DNA from: CBDBBY01 sp965203215
Lineage (GTDB): Bacteria > Pseudomonadota > Alphaproteobacteria > Rhodobacterales > Rhodobacteraceae
DNA length: 64,000 nt
Assembly (NCBI GenBank): GCA_965203215.1
Contig: CBDBBY010000001.1
Location: forward strand, 1,674,001-1,738,000
Direction of reading: 5' to 3'
Of the stretch, positions 7,657-16,459 are shown one piece after another. The notes beneath the pieces are model-generated. The model was not told where the DNA came from. It worked only from the letters and a program-made list of their open reading frames with translations, and searched no databases. Within the stretch, counting starts at the first letter, position 1. Every line of letters starts with the position of its first letter. The position numbers and the translations under genes are program-made.

Positions 7657-9273
7657 TCATTCGGTGCGCACGATATATGCCGCCTGGATCCGATGATCAG
7701 GGCCAAATGTGAAGTCGAGACCCGCTTGTATCAGGTATGCCCGGTCCAACAGCGCCAGAGGTACGACCAAGTGACGTTCATGCACGTACTTGACCAAGTC
7801 CTGAAGCGCCTGATTCCGCTTGGGTCCAACCGAAGCCAGCGCTTCAAACAACTGCTCGTCGAACTCCCGGTCGCAAAACACGGACGAACGAGATGGCCCG
7901 GTCGGGTTGTCTTCGTCCGGGCACGCGTAGTTTGCAAGCAGCGTTATTCCAAAATCGCCGGCGGGGTTTTGCCTTACGTGCACCTGCATCATCTGTCTCC
8001 CGGGCTCGGTAGCGTATCCGGCGATCCTGACGCGCGGATTGAAAGCCTGCGGCACCTGCACCTTGACGTCGCTATCGATCCCCGCGGCGTTGAGCATCCC
8101 GCCGATCGCCTCGACAATTGTGCTGATCTGCGGCGTCGTATCGCGACCTACGACCTCTATATTCACGGAATCAACATCGACTCCGTCCGCTTCCGCCTCT
8201 GCGAGCAATTCCATCGCGCGAGCGGGATCATAAGGATACGTCTGAACGTCAGGGTTGAATCCGATCGTGCCGGCCGGTCCCAGCTGACCCTGAGGCACCG
8301 AAGCCAAGCCGATGACTTCCGTCAGAGACGCAACGTCGATGGCTAGGAATATCGCTTCCCGCACACGCGGATCTCGAAGGAATTCGGGCGCGTAGAGCGA
8401 ATGGTCGAGCCGTCCGTACAAATAGGTGTCGGACGGACCGGCGATGCATTCATAATCGGATGCGCCATCCGCCGCGCCGCAGTCGCTCGGAGTGGGGAAC
8501 ATGGCAAGTTGAGCTTCGCCGCTCTGGACCATGGCCGCGCGCGCGCCGTCCTCGGGGCGGAAGACGAATCTCAACTCTTGGAACGCCGGTTCGCCCGTGC
8601 CGTAGGCGTCATCGGCAGTCAGGCCCCACCAGTCGGAGTTGAATTCCGCACTCCAGTATTGGCCGGGAACCCATTCCACGAACTTGTAAGGCCCCGTTCC
8701 GATAGGCGTGTCGAAATGAGCGGCCGGATTGTCCATGATCTGCTGCATGGAAGAGATCCCATTCAGCGAAAGACGGAACTCCAGCAGCGGATCCGGTTCG
8801 CTCGACACGATCTCCATCGAATATTCGCCGGTCGGCGTCGCGGTTATTGTTCCCGGGCCTCCATACTCCTGAATCGTGAAGGCATTGTCCGCGCTCCAAA
8901 CGAAGTTGACGGCATGCGCCGCAGATTCAGCGTTGAACGGCGTTCCATCATGGAACGCGACGCCCTCGCGCAAAGTCATGCGGATTGTCCTGTCGTCAAC
9001 GACTTCCCAGTCCGTCGCGAGAATTCCCTTGAAGCCCCCCGAAACAGGATCGGAAGCAATAAGCGTCTCCACGACGTTCCTGAGCCCTGGAGCGTTGATC
9101 TCCTTGTATGCACCTTGAGCCGCAAGGTCTTGCGGCTCCTGGTTCACCGCCACCACGAGCGTGCCTTCAGGTGCCGCTGCGGCCGTCGTCGCAGTCGCCG
9201 CGAGCAACGCCGCTCCGAGTACATTTCTTACGGAATGGACTCGGAATGTGTCCAACCTGCTGTCTTTCAGCAT
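7657..9273 (-). CDS. ABC transporter solute-binding protein, family 5 (peptide/nickel/opine type)
   Basis: 538 residues: an N-terminal export signal with a hydrophobic stretch (VLGAALLAATATTAAAA) and then a mature domain typical of the SBP_bac_5 family (GTLVVAVNQEPQDL; DDRTIRMTLREGVAFHDGTP; IGTGPYKFVEW). A GGGGGAG ribosome-binding site precedes the ATG. It is the first gene of the importer unit and delivers substrate to the OppB/OppC-like permeases. No lipobox is visible, so it is probably free in the periplasm. The mature protein contains several Cys residues (for example in SDCGAADGASDYEC), which is unusual and suggests disulfides. The substrate cannot be told from sequence. Confidence 0.9.
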   Translation of the reverse strand: MLKDSRLDTFRVHSVRNVLGAALLAATATTAAAAPEGTLVVAVNQEPQDLAAQGAYKEINAPGLRNVVETLIASDPVSGGFKGILATDWEVVDDRTIRMTLREGVAFHDGTPFNAESAAHAVNFVWSADNAFTIQEYGGPGTITATPTGEYSMEIVSSEPDPLLEFRLSLNGISSMQQIMDNPAAHFDTPIGTGPYKFVEWVPGQYWSAEFNSDWWGLTADDAYGTGEPAFQELRFVFRPEDGARAAMVQSGEAQLAMFPTPSDCGAADGASDYECIAGPSDTYLYGRLDHSLYAPEFLRDPRVREAIFLAIDVASLTEVIGLASVPQGQLGPAGTIGFNPDVQTYPYDPARAMELLAEAEADGVDVDSVNIEVVGRDTTPQISTIVEAIGGMLNAAGIDSDVKVQVPQAFNPRVRIAGYATEPGRQMMQVHVRQNPAGDFGITLLANYACPDEDNPTGPSRSSVFCDREFDEQLFEALASVGPKRNQALQDLVKYVHERHLVVPLALLDRAYLIQAGLDFTFGPDHRIQAAYIVRTE

Positions 9274-9688
9274 TTTCTCCCCCTAGTCTTCCGAAAGCGC
9301 CAACGGATTCCGATTGTTGACGATTCCAAAGCCGCAGTCCCGAAGGATGAGTTGCCTCGCCTGAATTCTTCACAGGCATCTGGTTTCAATCCCAGACCCA
9401 TGTGGCGGAATGCAATCCGGCTTCCGACCGTGAATGAAGGCGCTCTCGGTGCTTTTGAAGATACAAGTCGGGACTTATCGCGTCAAGCGATTGTACAGGT
9501 TCAGCATTTATGCGACGGTTCGGGGGTCCGATTCGGCTGCTTCCGAGGATGGGTTTCCACCGTCCCGGTTTTGGTTTCCTCGGGTTTCCGCGCATCGGAT
9601 TGCCCGATGCGCGGGCAGCATGCCTAGCCGCGTCCGCTCGCTCCACTTGGATCCGAAGCGCAGAAGAAGAATTCACGCCCCGTCCTTG

Positions 9689-9823
9689 CCCCTTCGCGTT
9701 GCGCCAATCCGCGGCCTCGCAAAGGCCGCGAGCCAGAGGGCCGCGCGTGCAACCCTCCTCGGCGACCGCCTTCAGAAGCCATACCGAGATGCCGGCGCCG
9801 AACCGCCGCTGCGTCTTTTCCAT
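9689..9823 (-). pseudogene. Possible remnant of a DUF4338/IS4-like transposase N-terminus
   Basis: On the minus strand one frame contains QRRFGAGISVWLLKAVAEE followed by CTRGPLARGLCEAADWRNAKG. This resembles the N-terminal domain shared by DUF4338 proteins and certain IS4-related transposases (TR..LAR.LCE..DWRN..G). The frame loses likeness right after that motif and no DDE core follows, so only a fragment remains. The rest of 9274-10080 shows nothing else I can support. Assignment is from motif memory only. Confidence 0.4.
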
Positions 9824-10024
9824 GGCCGAAGATATGGCGGACACGGAAAGCCCAACCAGCTGCAGATTATTGATAGGTCTTGGGCAGCCGAGTTTCGACA
9901 ACTGAGACCGCATTAACAGGGTTTCCGCGCAAATGGCGAAAGCCAGCACTCCACGCCGCAACTCCGGCGAATCGAGAGTCTCGCGGGCGGAAAATTTCAC
10001 AACAATGTTTGAATTCGAAATATT

Positions 10025-10051
10025 TTGAATGCCTAGCGCGGGCAATATACT
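10025..10051 (+). promoter_or_regulatory. Possible promoter for the copper ATPase gene
   Basis: TTGAAT and TATACT hexamers 15 bp apart lie just upstream of the copper ATPase gene. The short spacing is not that of a canonical CueR promoter (19-20 bp), and no clear MerR-type dyad is visible, so this is a weak call. Confidence 0.25.
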
Positions 10052-10080
10052 GATCCTCCCTGACTGAATTGAGCGACCCG

Positions 10081-12507
10081 ATGCCCGCAAAACTTCAAAG
10101 GCTGGAATTTGCGATCGAAGGAATGACCTGCGGGGCTTGTTCCGCGCGGTTGCAAAACGCTCTGAACGATGCGCAGGGCGTCGCAGACGCGGCAGTCAAC
10201 TTCGCCCTTGAACGAGCGGTCGTCCGTTTCGACTCTGACAGGACAGACATAGACACGCTCATAAAGGCAGTAAAAAGGTCGGGCTTCAACGTCGGCGTCG
10301 AGACTGCTTCGTACCACATCGCCAATCTCCGCGATGAAAAAGTTGCCAACAAAATCAAATCCGTGCTCAGCAACGTGCTGGGGGTGCTGGACGTCGCGAC
10401 TGATCCGGCAACAGACACTGTCTGCGTGACCAGCCTTTCGCTTATGGTTCTGGACGATTCGCTTATCAAGCAAGTCGCCGACGCAGGCCATGATCTTCTT
10501 CCTGCCGCGGGCGTCGGCAGCCAAGTAGATCGGGAACAACGGCGATCCGTTTTCGAACGTCGGGTGATCATTGCGTCCTGCATTTTGACGCTTCCATTTC
10601 TTGTGCAAATGGCGGCAATGGCGATCGGCGGCGACACCGGCATGCGGTTGCACATGCCGCCTTGGGCTGAGTTGCTGATCGTTCTGCCGATTCAATTCGG
10701 ATTCGGAATCCGGTTCTACCGAGGGGCCTACAACTCGCTGCGCGGCGGCGGGGCCAATATGGACGTGCTCGTCGCTCTCGGCACGACTTCGGCGTTCATT
10801 TACAGTTGCTATCTTATGCTTTCGCTTGGTCCCGGCGCGCGCGGCGAACTCTACTTCGAAGCATCCGCATTCATCATCACATTGATCTTGATAGGGAAAC
10901 ACCTTGAAGCCCGGGCCAAAAGAAGCGCGGCGGCGGCCATCCAGGAATTGCTTGCCCTTCGACCGAAGACAGCAACCGTTCGCCTCAAGGACGGCTCGAC
11001 ACGGGAAATCAACGCCGCGAGCGTGAAGCCGGGGGAAATCGTCGTGTGCCGACCGGGAGACCGCATAGCCGTCGACGGCGTGATCGCGCGAGGCGAGGCG
11101 GAAGTCGACGAAGCCTTGATCACAGGCGAAAGCGTTCCTGCGGCGAAGGGACGAGGAGACCGAATCACGGCCGGCTCCATAAACGTCGACGGATTCCTGG
11201 ATATCGAAGCGACGGCGGCGGGCGAGAATTCCATGCTTTCGCAGATGATTCGCATGGTGGAGAATGCCCAGATATCCAAGCCGGAAGTTCAAAGAATCGC
11301 GGACAAGGTCTGCGCAGTATTCGTGCCGGCAGTCATCGCGGTCGCAGCTGCCACTTTTGCCGGTTGGCTGATTTACGGCGCAGGTCTCGAGCAAGCGTTC
11401 AAGAGCGCGGCTGCGACTTTGGTCATCGCGTGCCCCTGCGCACTGGGCTTGGCGACGCCAACGGCTATCATGGTCGGCTCAAGCATCGCCGCAAAAGCCG
11501 GAATACTTATCAAAGATGCGACCACGCTGGAGAATGCCCACGGACTGACGCACATCGTCTTCGACAAGACCGGAACCCTCACCGAAGGGAAGCCGGAGAT
11601 CGAAAATATCGAACTGATGGGAGAGATGAGCGAAGACGAGGCTGTTCTGATAGCGGCCTCGTTGCAGCAGGGCAGCACGCATCCAATCGGCAAAGCGTTC
11701 ACCAAAGAAGCTCGGAAGCGACATCAGACTTTATTGGAAATCGAAAATTTCAGGAACGAGGTGTCGCGCGGCATCAAGGGCGAGATCGGCGGCGTATCGT
11801 ATTTCGTCGGCAATTCCCGAATGCTTGTCACCGCGAATCTTCAAACCGGCGAGCCGATCGATTCAGGAACATTCGCCTGGCTGGGCGAACGCAAGGAGGG
11901 CGGAGATGTGCTCCATGCCCGATTCACGCTGAGTGATCAGCTTCTTCCGACATCCAGATCGGCTGTGGACCTGCTCAAAAAGCTCGACATACGGCCGATG
12001 CTCGTCACGGGAGATGCCAAATCAGTTGCGAATAAGGTCGGCGAAGCTCTGGGCATTGAATACATTCGAGCGGAAACGCAGCCGAACGACAAAGCGTCGA
12101 TAGTTTCGGACCTTCAAAAAGAGGGCTGGAAGGTCGGCATGGTTGGCGACGGCATAAATGATGTGCCTGCTCTCGCCCAAGCCACTGTCGGATTCGCGGT
12201 CTCGTCCGGAACTGAAATCGCGATGGAGACCGCGGCGGTCACGATCGTGCGACCGGATCCGCGATTGATTGCCGCCGCCATCGACGCGAGCAGACGAACA
12301 TTCCGGAAGATCAAGCAGAACCTCTTCTGGTCCTTCATCTACAACGTCATTGGACTTCCGCTTGCGGCACTGGGGTACTTGAATCCGTCGCTCGCGGCCG
12401 CGGCAATGGCAATGTCCAGCCTCAGCGTTCTTGCGAATTCCCTTACGCTGCGCAGGTGGAAGCCCAATCTGCATCCTTCGGAATCTCCGCCGCCGGACAG
12501 GAACTGA
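10081..12507 (+). CDS. copA: Copper-exporting P1B-type ATPase
   Basis: Heavy-metal P-type ATPase that pumps Cu(I) from the cytoplasm. The N-terminal metal-binding domain has GMTCGAC (Cys17/Cys20). A second ferredoxin-like domain (about residues 75-140) follows but lacks any CxxC. The membrane CPC motif (near residue 451), the TGES actuator loop, phosphorylation site DKTGT (Asp495), THPIGKA (the HP motif), GDGINDVPAL and the final-helix MxxSS and N residues are all present. All elements point to Cu(I) rather than Zn(II) export. ATG 10081 is preferred over an in-frame TTG four codons earlier. It stands alone; no adjacent CueR or copper chaperone gene is visible. Confidence 0.93.
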   Translation: MPAKLQRLEFAIEGMTCGACSARLQNALNDAQGVADAAVNFALERAVVRFDSDRTDIDTLIKAVKRSGFNVGVETASYHIANLRDEKVANKIKSVLSNVLGVLDVATDPATDTVCVTSLSLMVLDDSLIKQVADAGHDLLPAAGVGSQVDREQRRSVFERRVIIASCILTLPFLVQMAAMAIGGDTGMRLHMPPWAELLIVLPIQFGFGIRFYRGAYNSLRGGGANMDVLVALGTTSAFIYSCYLMLSLGPGARGELYFEASAFIITLILIGKHLEARAKRSAAAAIQELLALRPKTATVRLKDGSTREINAASVKPGEIVVCRPGDRIAVDGVIARGEAEVDEALITGESVPAAKGRGDRITAGSINVDGFLDIEATAAGENSMLSQMIRMVENAQISKPEVQRIADKVCAVFVPAVIAVAAATFAGWLIYGAGLEQAFKSAAATLVIACPCALGLATPTAIMVGSSIAAKAGILIKDATTLENAHGLTHIVFDKTGTLTEGKPEIENIELMGEMSEDEAVLIAASLQQGSTHPIGKAFTKEARKRHQTLLEIENFRNEVSRGIKGEIGGVSYFVGNSRMLVTANLQTGEPIDSGTFAWLGERKEGGDVLHARFTLSDQLLPTSRSAVDLLKKLDIRPMLVTGDAKSVANKVGEALGIEYIRAETQPNDKASIVSDLQKEGWKVGMVGDGINDVPALAQATVGFAVSSGTEIAMETAAVTIVRPDPRLIAAAIDASRRTFRKIKQNLFWSFIYNVIGLPLAALGYLNPSLAAAAMAMSSLSVLANSLTLRRWKPNLHPSESPPPDRN

Positions 12508-12540
12508 TCAATCGCGCGGAAACTTGCGGCAGCGGCTTGA

Positions 12541-12838
12541 TCAGTTCGAACAGTTTCGTCTGCCGATCAGCTCGCGACACTCCAGAAGCGCTTGAGACGG
12601 CGAACCTTTCACACGTCCATACCTCGTGCCAGACACGGGCGCGGAAACCGCATATATGTCTCCAGAGTGCTCTCTGAACGCGAACCCCAGAGCGCAGATG
12701 CCGTCCGTATGCTCGTTCTCATCGGTGGCGAACAAGATGGCGCGGGTCATCCGGGCCGTCGTTACGGCGAAAGAATTGCTCCGGGCTCCCGCATCCGCCA
12801 GAGAAACGGACGGCGGTTGGTACCACGGAAATGAATGA
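12541..12838 (-). pseudogene. Probable C-terminal fragment of an IclR-type regulator
   Basis: An open minus-strand frame without a good start encodes ...SLADAGARSNSFAVTTAR, then MTRAILFATDENEHTDGI, then CALGFAFREHSGDIYAVSA and PVSGTRYGRVKGS. The order DGI..LG.A.R...G.IYA.S.PV...R resembles the end of the IclR effector-binding domain. No helix-turn-helix part is present upstream; sequence to about 12960 holds nothing recognisable. I read it as a truncated remnant. The family call is tentative. Confidence 0.35.
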
Positions 12839-13023
12839 GGAAATGAAAACAGAGAACTTCCGGAGCTCAGCGTCCGTTTGAGAAATCAAAGCGGAGCTTG
12901 GAGAGCTCCTTGGCGTGGGGGCAGTTGGCCGCGCGCCGTTTCATGATGCGCCGAATCTGAAAGGTCTATAACATACTGATAATAAAGATTCGTACTCTAT
13001 TACTGCGAAACCGAGTTTCCCAT

Positions 13024-13536
13024 TCAGATCTGGCCGAGCCTGTTTTCATCGTCGACGAGTTTGAGTTCGATTCCAGGGCCTGACCATAGCCACAAAACGA
13101 TGTTGAGATTTGTCCCAGTTGTACCGGACGCAAAACTTCGGACGAGTAGACCAACAAAACCCGCAGTGAATAGTTCTTCCGCGAAGCGCTGTGTATGCGC
13201 AGTTCGACCGTTGAGCATCTCTGATCGCCAATTTGGATCAGCAAGATCCCGTTGGGTCATTCCATAGTCTTCAAGCATCGCTTCATCGCGCGTGTCAAAG
13301 ATCGGGCTGAGTTCCGCCCGATAAACCACTAGCGTCGTCGGTTGAAGATCACCAACCTGATGCACCTCGCGCAGGGCCGTTAACGGATCAAGGCAGGTGT
13401 AAAGTGCAGGAGTGCCTTTTGGATTGAAGCGCCCGCCATGGCGGGCAGCGCCATCGCCCGACAATGGTTCTTTCATATAGACCGGGTTCAGTGCACGGTA
13501 TAGCGGCCCGGCATAGCGGTCGGCATGCAGCGGCAT
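13024..13536 (-). CDS. RES-domain toxin (NAD+-degrading type)
   Basis: 170-residue RES-family toxin. The family's named residues are visible: Arg in PLYRALNP, the GGRFNPKGTPALYTCLDP block with Arg/Tyr, Glu in ALREV, Ser and Asn late (VRSFASGTTGTNLN). RES toxins such as MbcT and Res deplete NAD+ by phosphorolysis or hydrolysis, causing growth arrest. ATG 13536 overlaps the stop of the upstream antitoxin (TGATG), as in other Res-Xre operons. It is the only toxin in this window that appears full length with its antitoxin intact. Confidence 0.85.
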   Translation of the reverse strand: MPLHADRYAGPLYRALNPVYMKEPLSGDGAARHGGRFNPKGTPALYTCLDPLTALREVHQVGDLQPTTLVVYRAELSPIFDTRDEAMLEDYGMTQRDLADPNWRSEMLNGRTAHTQRFAEELFTAGFVGLLVRSFASGTTGTNLNIVLWLWSGPGIELKLVDDENRLGQI

Positions 13537-13886
13537 CAAGCGTGGACACCAGCATCGACCGCATCAATATATTCTAGTACCTGCTGTGCTTTGCCCTCTT
13601 GCACAAGTTGCATTGCCGTACGTCCGCCAAAGCCAGACAGGGGCTCGGACCTATACCAAGCATAGGCCATAAGTTCGGATCCGAAACGTGGCTGCACCTT
13701 GTTCAGCACTTCGACCAATTCGCGCAGACGACGCTGCGTTTTGTTCGAATGAATTCGGGTCCGCCGCTGAAGCGCATCTTTTCCGAGACCGACGGTCAAC
13801 GCAATCTCTTCCGAGGAGGTCCGAAGGGTAGCGGCGATCTTTCTAGGCTCGAAAAGCCTGCCTTCGGCGAATTGAGCAATTTGCAT
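13536..13886 (-). CDS. Xre/MbcA/ParS-type antitoxin of the RES toxin
   Basis: 116-residue antitoxin with an N-terminal helical DNA-binding region (about residues 14-55, including TSSEEIALTVGLGKDALQRR) and the C-terminal Xre/MbcA/ParS toxin-binding domain (AYAWYRSEPLSGFGGRTAMQLV), whose GFGG.TA.QLV signature is diagnostic. It is translated first and overlaps the toxin start by one base. In the family the antitoxin occludes the NAD-binding site of the toxin and represses the operon. Confidence 0.85.
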   Translation of the reverse strand: MQIAQFAEGRLFEPRKIAATLRTSSEEIALTVGLGKDALQRRTRIHSNKTQRRLRELVEVLNKVQPRFGSELMAYAWYRSEPLSGFGGRTAMQLVQEGKAQQVLEYIDAVDAGVHA

Positions 13887-14114
13887 TGGTGTCTTTCAGT
13901 ATCAGTAATTTTTCGGTATTTAGCGTCAATTATGCTGACTTACAAGCGTATATTTGGCTGATAGGGAATAAATTCTGAGCATCAGCCATTTTTGCTTCTG
14001 TCACCGACCTTCACGAGGGGTGGCGATGGCGCCGCCTCCTTGTGGCATGGTCGCGTTCTCCAACCGGCCCTGTCGCCGCTCTTCATCATGTCGCTCAGTT
14101 CCAAAAATTACAAT

Positions 14115-14146
14115 CATGGCTGTATCTCTAATGAGATACAGCCATG
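14115..14146. promoter_or_regulatory. Perfect 14-bp inverted repeat, probable antitoxin operator
   Basis: CATGGCTGTATCTC and its exact reverse complement are separated by TAAT. The dyad lies 20 bp upstream of the RelB-like antitoxin start, just before its AGGAGG site, which is the expected position for autoregulation by a ribbon-helix-helix antitoxin. Confidence 0.65.
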
Positions 14147-14166
14147 ACTTGAACAGGAGGCTCCGC

Positions 14167-14466
14167 ATGCCGCCTCAAACCTCAGTGCTCCACGTCCGCG
14201 TGGACAATCATCTGAAGGCCCGAACTGCTGACGTCCTCGCCGGTGTTGGCCTAACGCTCTCGGATGCTGCCCGCATCCTGCTAACGCGCGTGGCAACAGA
14301 AGGCGGACTGTCCGCTTGTTTGACAACTAACCCGAGTGCCTATGACGCTTGGTTTCGCGCCAAGGTAACGGAAGCTCTGGAAGATGCCGGTCCATTCATC
14401 CCCCGCGACCAAGCGATTGAGGAAGCACAAACACTGACCGCCACGAAACGCCGCGCCAAATCTTGA
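14167..14466 (+). CDS. RelB/DinJ-family antitoxin, apparently orphan
   Basis: 99-residue ribbon-helix-helix protein: TSVLHVRVDNHLKARTADVL followed by GLTLSDAARILLTRVATEGG matches the RelB/DinJ pattern (strand, then 'LG.t.SdAir.fl..va'). The ATG at 14167 is chosen because AGGAGG lies directly upstream (14155-14160); the longer in-frame reading runs through the operator palindrome. No RelE/ParE-like toxin follows: the next ~150 bp contain no open frame with that fold, so the toxin has been lost or is elsewhere. The protein presumably still binds its palindrome. Confidence 0.75.
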   Translation: MPPQTSVLHVRVDNHLKARTADVLAGVGLTLSDAARILLTRVATEGGLSACLTTNPSAYDAWFRAKVTEALEDAGPFIPRDQAIEEAQTLTATKRRAKS

Positions 14467-14611
14467 ATGGAATGCGTCAGGTTATCGCAGACTTGCCGGC
14501 GATTATTGATTGCATTTCCGGCTACAGCCCTGGGTAACACAGATGCTCAAGGATGGGATTGAAAACAAGGCATCCCTTCTCAGAATGTCCACGAATAAAT
14601 CGCGCAGTGGA

Positions 14612-14927
14612 TTAGTTTTGGATGCCTGTCAACGCCCGTCCCATGACCTTGCCCTGTTCGGCTACGATGGTCTTGGCCAGCGGCACATTTTCGCGGATTC
14701 GGGCTGCAATCTGACGCAGGCAACCGGCCCCGTGCGATGGCCGGGCGAGCTTTCTAAGTTTTCCGCGCGGCCTTGGCCGCAGCCACGGCATCCGTCACCG
14801 CTTCGGGTGAAGTTTACGGGATTTCCGATAGAACTGCATCGGTCGCCGGGTTAAGCACCGGAATCAGCTTCTGACCTCGGCTTACGACAAAACTGCCGTC
14901 GATGAAATTGCGATGCTGGATCGTCAC
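14612..14927 (-). pseudogene. Decayed aldehyde dehydrogenase 5' fragment
   Basis: From a GTG at 14927 the minus strand reads TIQHRNFIDGSFVVSRG and LNPATDAVLSEIP, the standard N-terminus of an NAD(P)-dependent aldehyde dehydrogenase. The same frame then meets TAA but continues EAVTDAVAAAKAARKT, hits TAG where Trp is expected, reads KARPAIARGR, and shifts frame to LRQIAARIRENVPLAKTIV followed by AEQGKVMGRALTGIQ. So about 100 residues survive with two nonsense codons and one frameshift; the NAD-binding and catalytic Cys regions are gone. It sits downstream of the FAD oxidoreductase in the same orientation, as PuuC-type dehydrogenases accompany PuuB-type oxidases, so it was probably the second enzyme of that pathway. 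Confidence 0.7.
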
Positions 14928-15101
14928 CGGCTTCTCCGCGGATTGATTCAACCTGCCAATTGATATCGCATTGCGGAACCATATTATTGCGATGCAGCAT
15001 TTCAACCTGACAAAGTTTTTGTCAATTTCTTTGTCGCAAACCAAGAAGAAGCCGCCCGGGCTTGGATGACATTCCTTGCTTATTCGTTTGTTTTTGGTGC
15101 C

Positions 15102-16406
15102 TCATCGCGTTTCAAGCCAATCCAGAAAACGCATGAATCCAATGGCTGTCCCCAGCCCGAACATCTTGGCCGCCCTGAGACTCACAGCTCGAATCTCTGT
15201 CGTCGGGAAGGGCAGAGAATGCGATGCGGCCCCCAGAACCCGCTCCGCCATCACGCGGCCCATGACGTTCGCCATAGCCACGCCGCGGCCGTTGTAACCA
15301 AGCCCGACAAGCAATCCGGGGCAGGGTTCATGCAAATGCGGCAGGTGGTCCTGGGTGAGCGCAATCCGCCCGCCCCAACGGTGGGTCCAGCGGGCGCCTT
15401 CAAGCTGCGGAAACACTCGTGCGGCGTCTTTCTTAATCCAGTCAAAACCGGAAAGCGCCCCGTCACGCCCGACCTTTCCGATCCCGCCATACACGATGCG
15501 ATTGTCGGGTTCCCGCCTTGCATACATGATGACGCGACGGCTGTCGGATATGGTGTGCCCGTCCGGCAGGATGTCATCAATCACCGATGCCGGCAGCGGT
15601 TCGGTGGCAATCTGGATCGGGCTGACCGGAACAATGCTTCGGTTCAGCCCGTCAACAAGCTGGCCGCTATAGCCGTTCGTTGCTACAACCACCCAATCCG
15701 ATGTCACGGATCCGTCCCTGGTCGTGACCTGCCATCCGGTTCCGACAGATTTCAGATCGCGCGCCTCGCTTTGTCCGTGAATGCGCACACCGAGCGTCCG
15801 GCAAACGTCTGCCATGCCCTGGGCCAGCATCATCGGGTGTACGGCCCCGCCGCGCGGCGCAATCACGCCGCTTCCATAGGCGGCGGTGCCGGACAAGCGA
15901 TTCAACTCGGCGCCCTCCACCAGCGTCATGCCGGCGCCATAGGCATTCCATTCCTTGACATCCGCCTCGGCGGCTCGATGCGCTCTTCGATTATGCAACG
16001 CCCGAAGCCAGCCCTTTTGCCGTGCCTGACATTGGATGTCGTAGGCGGCGATCAATTCGAACAGTTCATCGGCTGAATTCAGCGAAGCTTCAGCGATCCG
16101 CTCGAAGTGCCGCGCCCCGACCAGGCCAAGCAGTTTCTTCGGCGAGTTGAAAGGCAGCATCGGATTGACCTGCCCGCCGTTGCGTCCGGACGCGCCCCAA
16201 CCAACATCCCCGGCGTCGACGACCACGACGGAGCTGCCTGCCTGAGCCAGCGTCAAGGCTGCGCGCAGACCGGTATAGCCTGCACCGACAACTGCGACAT
16301 CGGCCTGAACCCCGCCTTCAAGCGGAGGATTCAACTCAGCAGCCGAAACGGCCTCGGCCCAAAGCGACTTGTGCAAGCGAAATTCGGGGATGGCGAAATC
16401 TCTCAT
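15102..16406 (-). CDS. FAD-dependent amine/amino-acid oxidoreductase (DAO family, PuuB-like)
   Basis: 434-residue flavoprotein of the DAO family. The N-terminal dinucleotide fold reads VAVVGAGYTGLRAALTLAQ, followed by VVVVDAGDVGWGASGRNGG, the motif typical of gamma-glutamylputrescine oxidases and related amine oxidases. A C-terminal GLLVGLGYNGRGVAMANVMG segment completes the FAD site. Such enzymes oxidise primary or secondary amines to aldehydes. It lies between an IclR regulator upstream and a ruined aldehyde dehydrogenase downstream, and divergent from a taurine-type importer, which suggests an imported amine as substrate. The exact amine is unknown. Confidence 0.85.
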   Translation of the reverse strand: MRDFAIPEFRLHKSLWAEAVSAAELNPPLEGGVQADVAVVGAGYTGLRAALTLAQAGSSVVVVDAGDVGWGASGRNGGQVNPMLPFNSPKKLLGLVGARHFERIAEASLNSADELFELIAAYDIQCQARQKGWLRALHNRRAHRAAEADVKEWNAYGAGMTLVEGAELNRLSGTAAYGSGVIAPRGGAVHPMMLAQGMADVCRTLGVRIHGQSEARDLKSVGTGWQVTTRDGSVTSDWVVVATNGYSGQLVDGLNRSIVPVSPIQIATEPLPASVIDDILPDGHTISDSRRVIMYARREPDNRIVYGGIGKVGRDGALSGFDWIKKDAARVFPQLEGARWTHRWGGRIALTQDHLPHLHEPCPGLLVGLGYNGRGVAMANVMGRVMAERVLGAASHSLPFPTTEIRAVSLRAAKMFGLGTAIGFMRFLDWLETR

Positions 16407-16459
16407 TGCAGAACACGCCTGCTAATAAGCGAGACTCTCAAAGCCCGCGTCAAGCCGGA

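Noticed and set aside
9434..9916. 160-residue plus-strand frame
   Set aside because: It is the antisense of a frame with transposase-like N-terminal motifs; the minus strand makes better sense.
10033..11394. 453-residue minus-strand frame opposite copA
   Set aside because: Shadow of the copper ATPase gene; His/Arg/Cys-rich with no domain.
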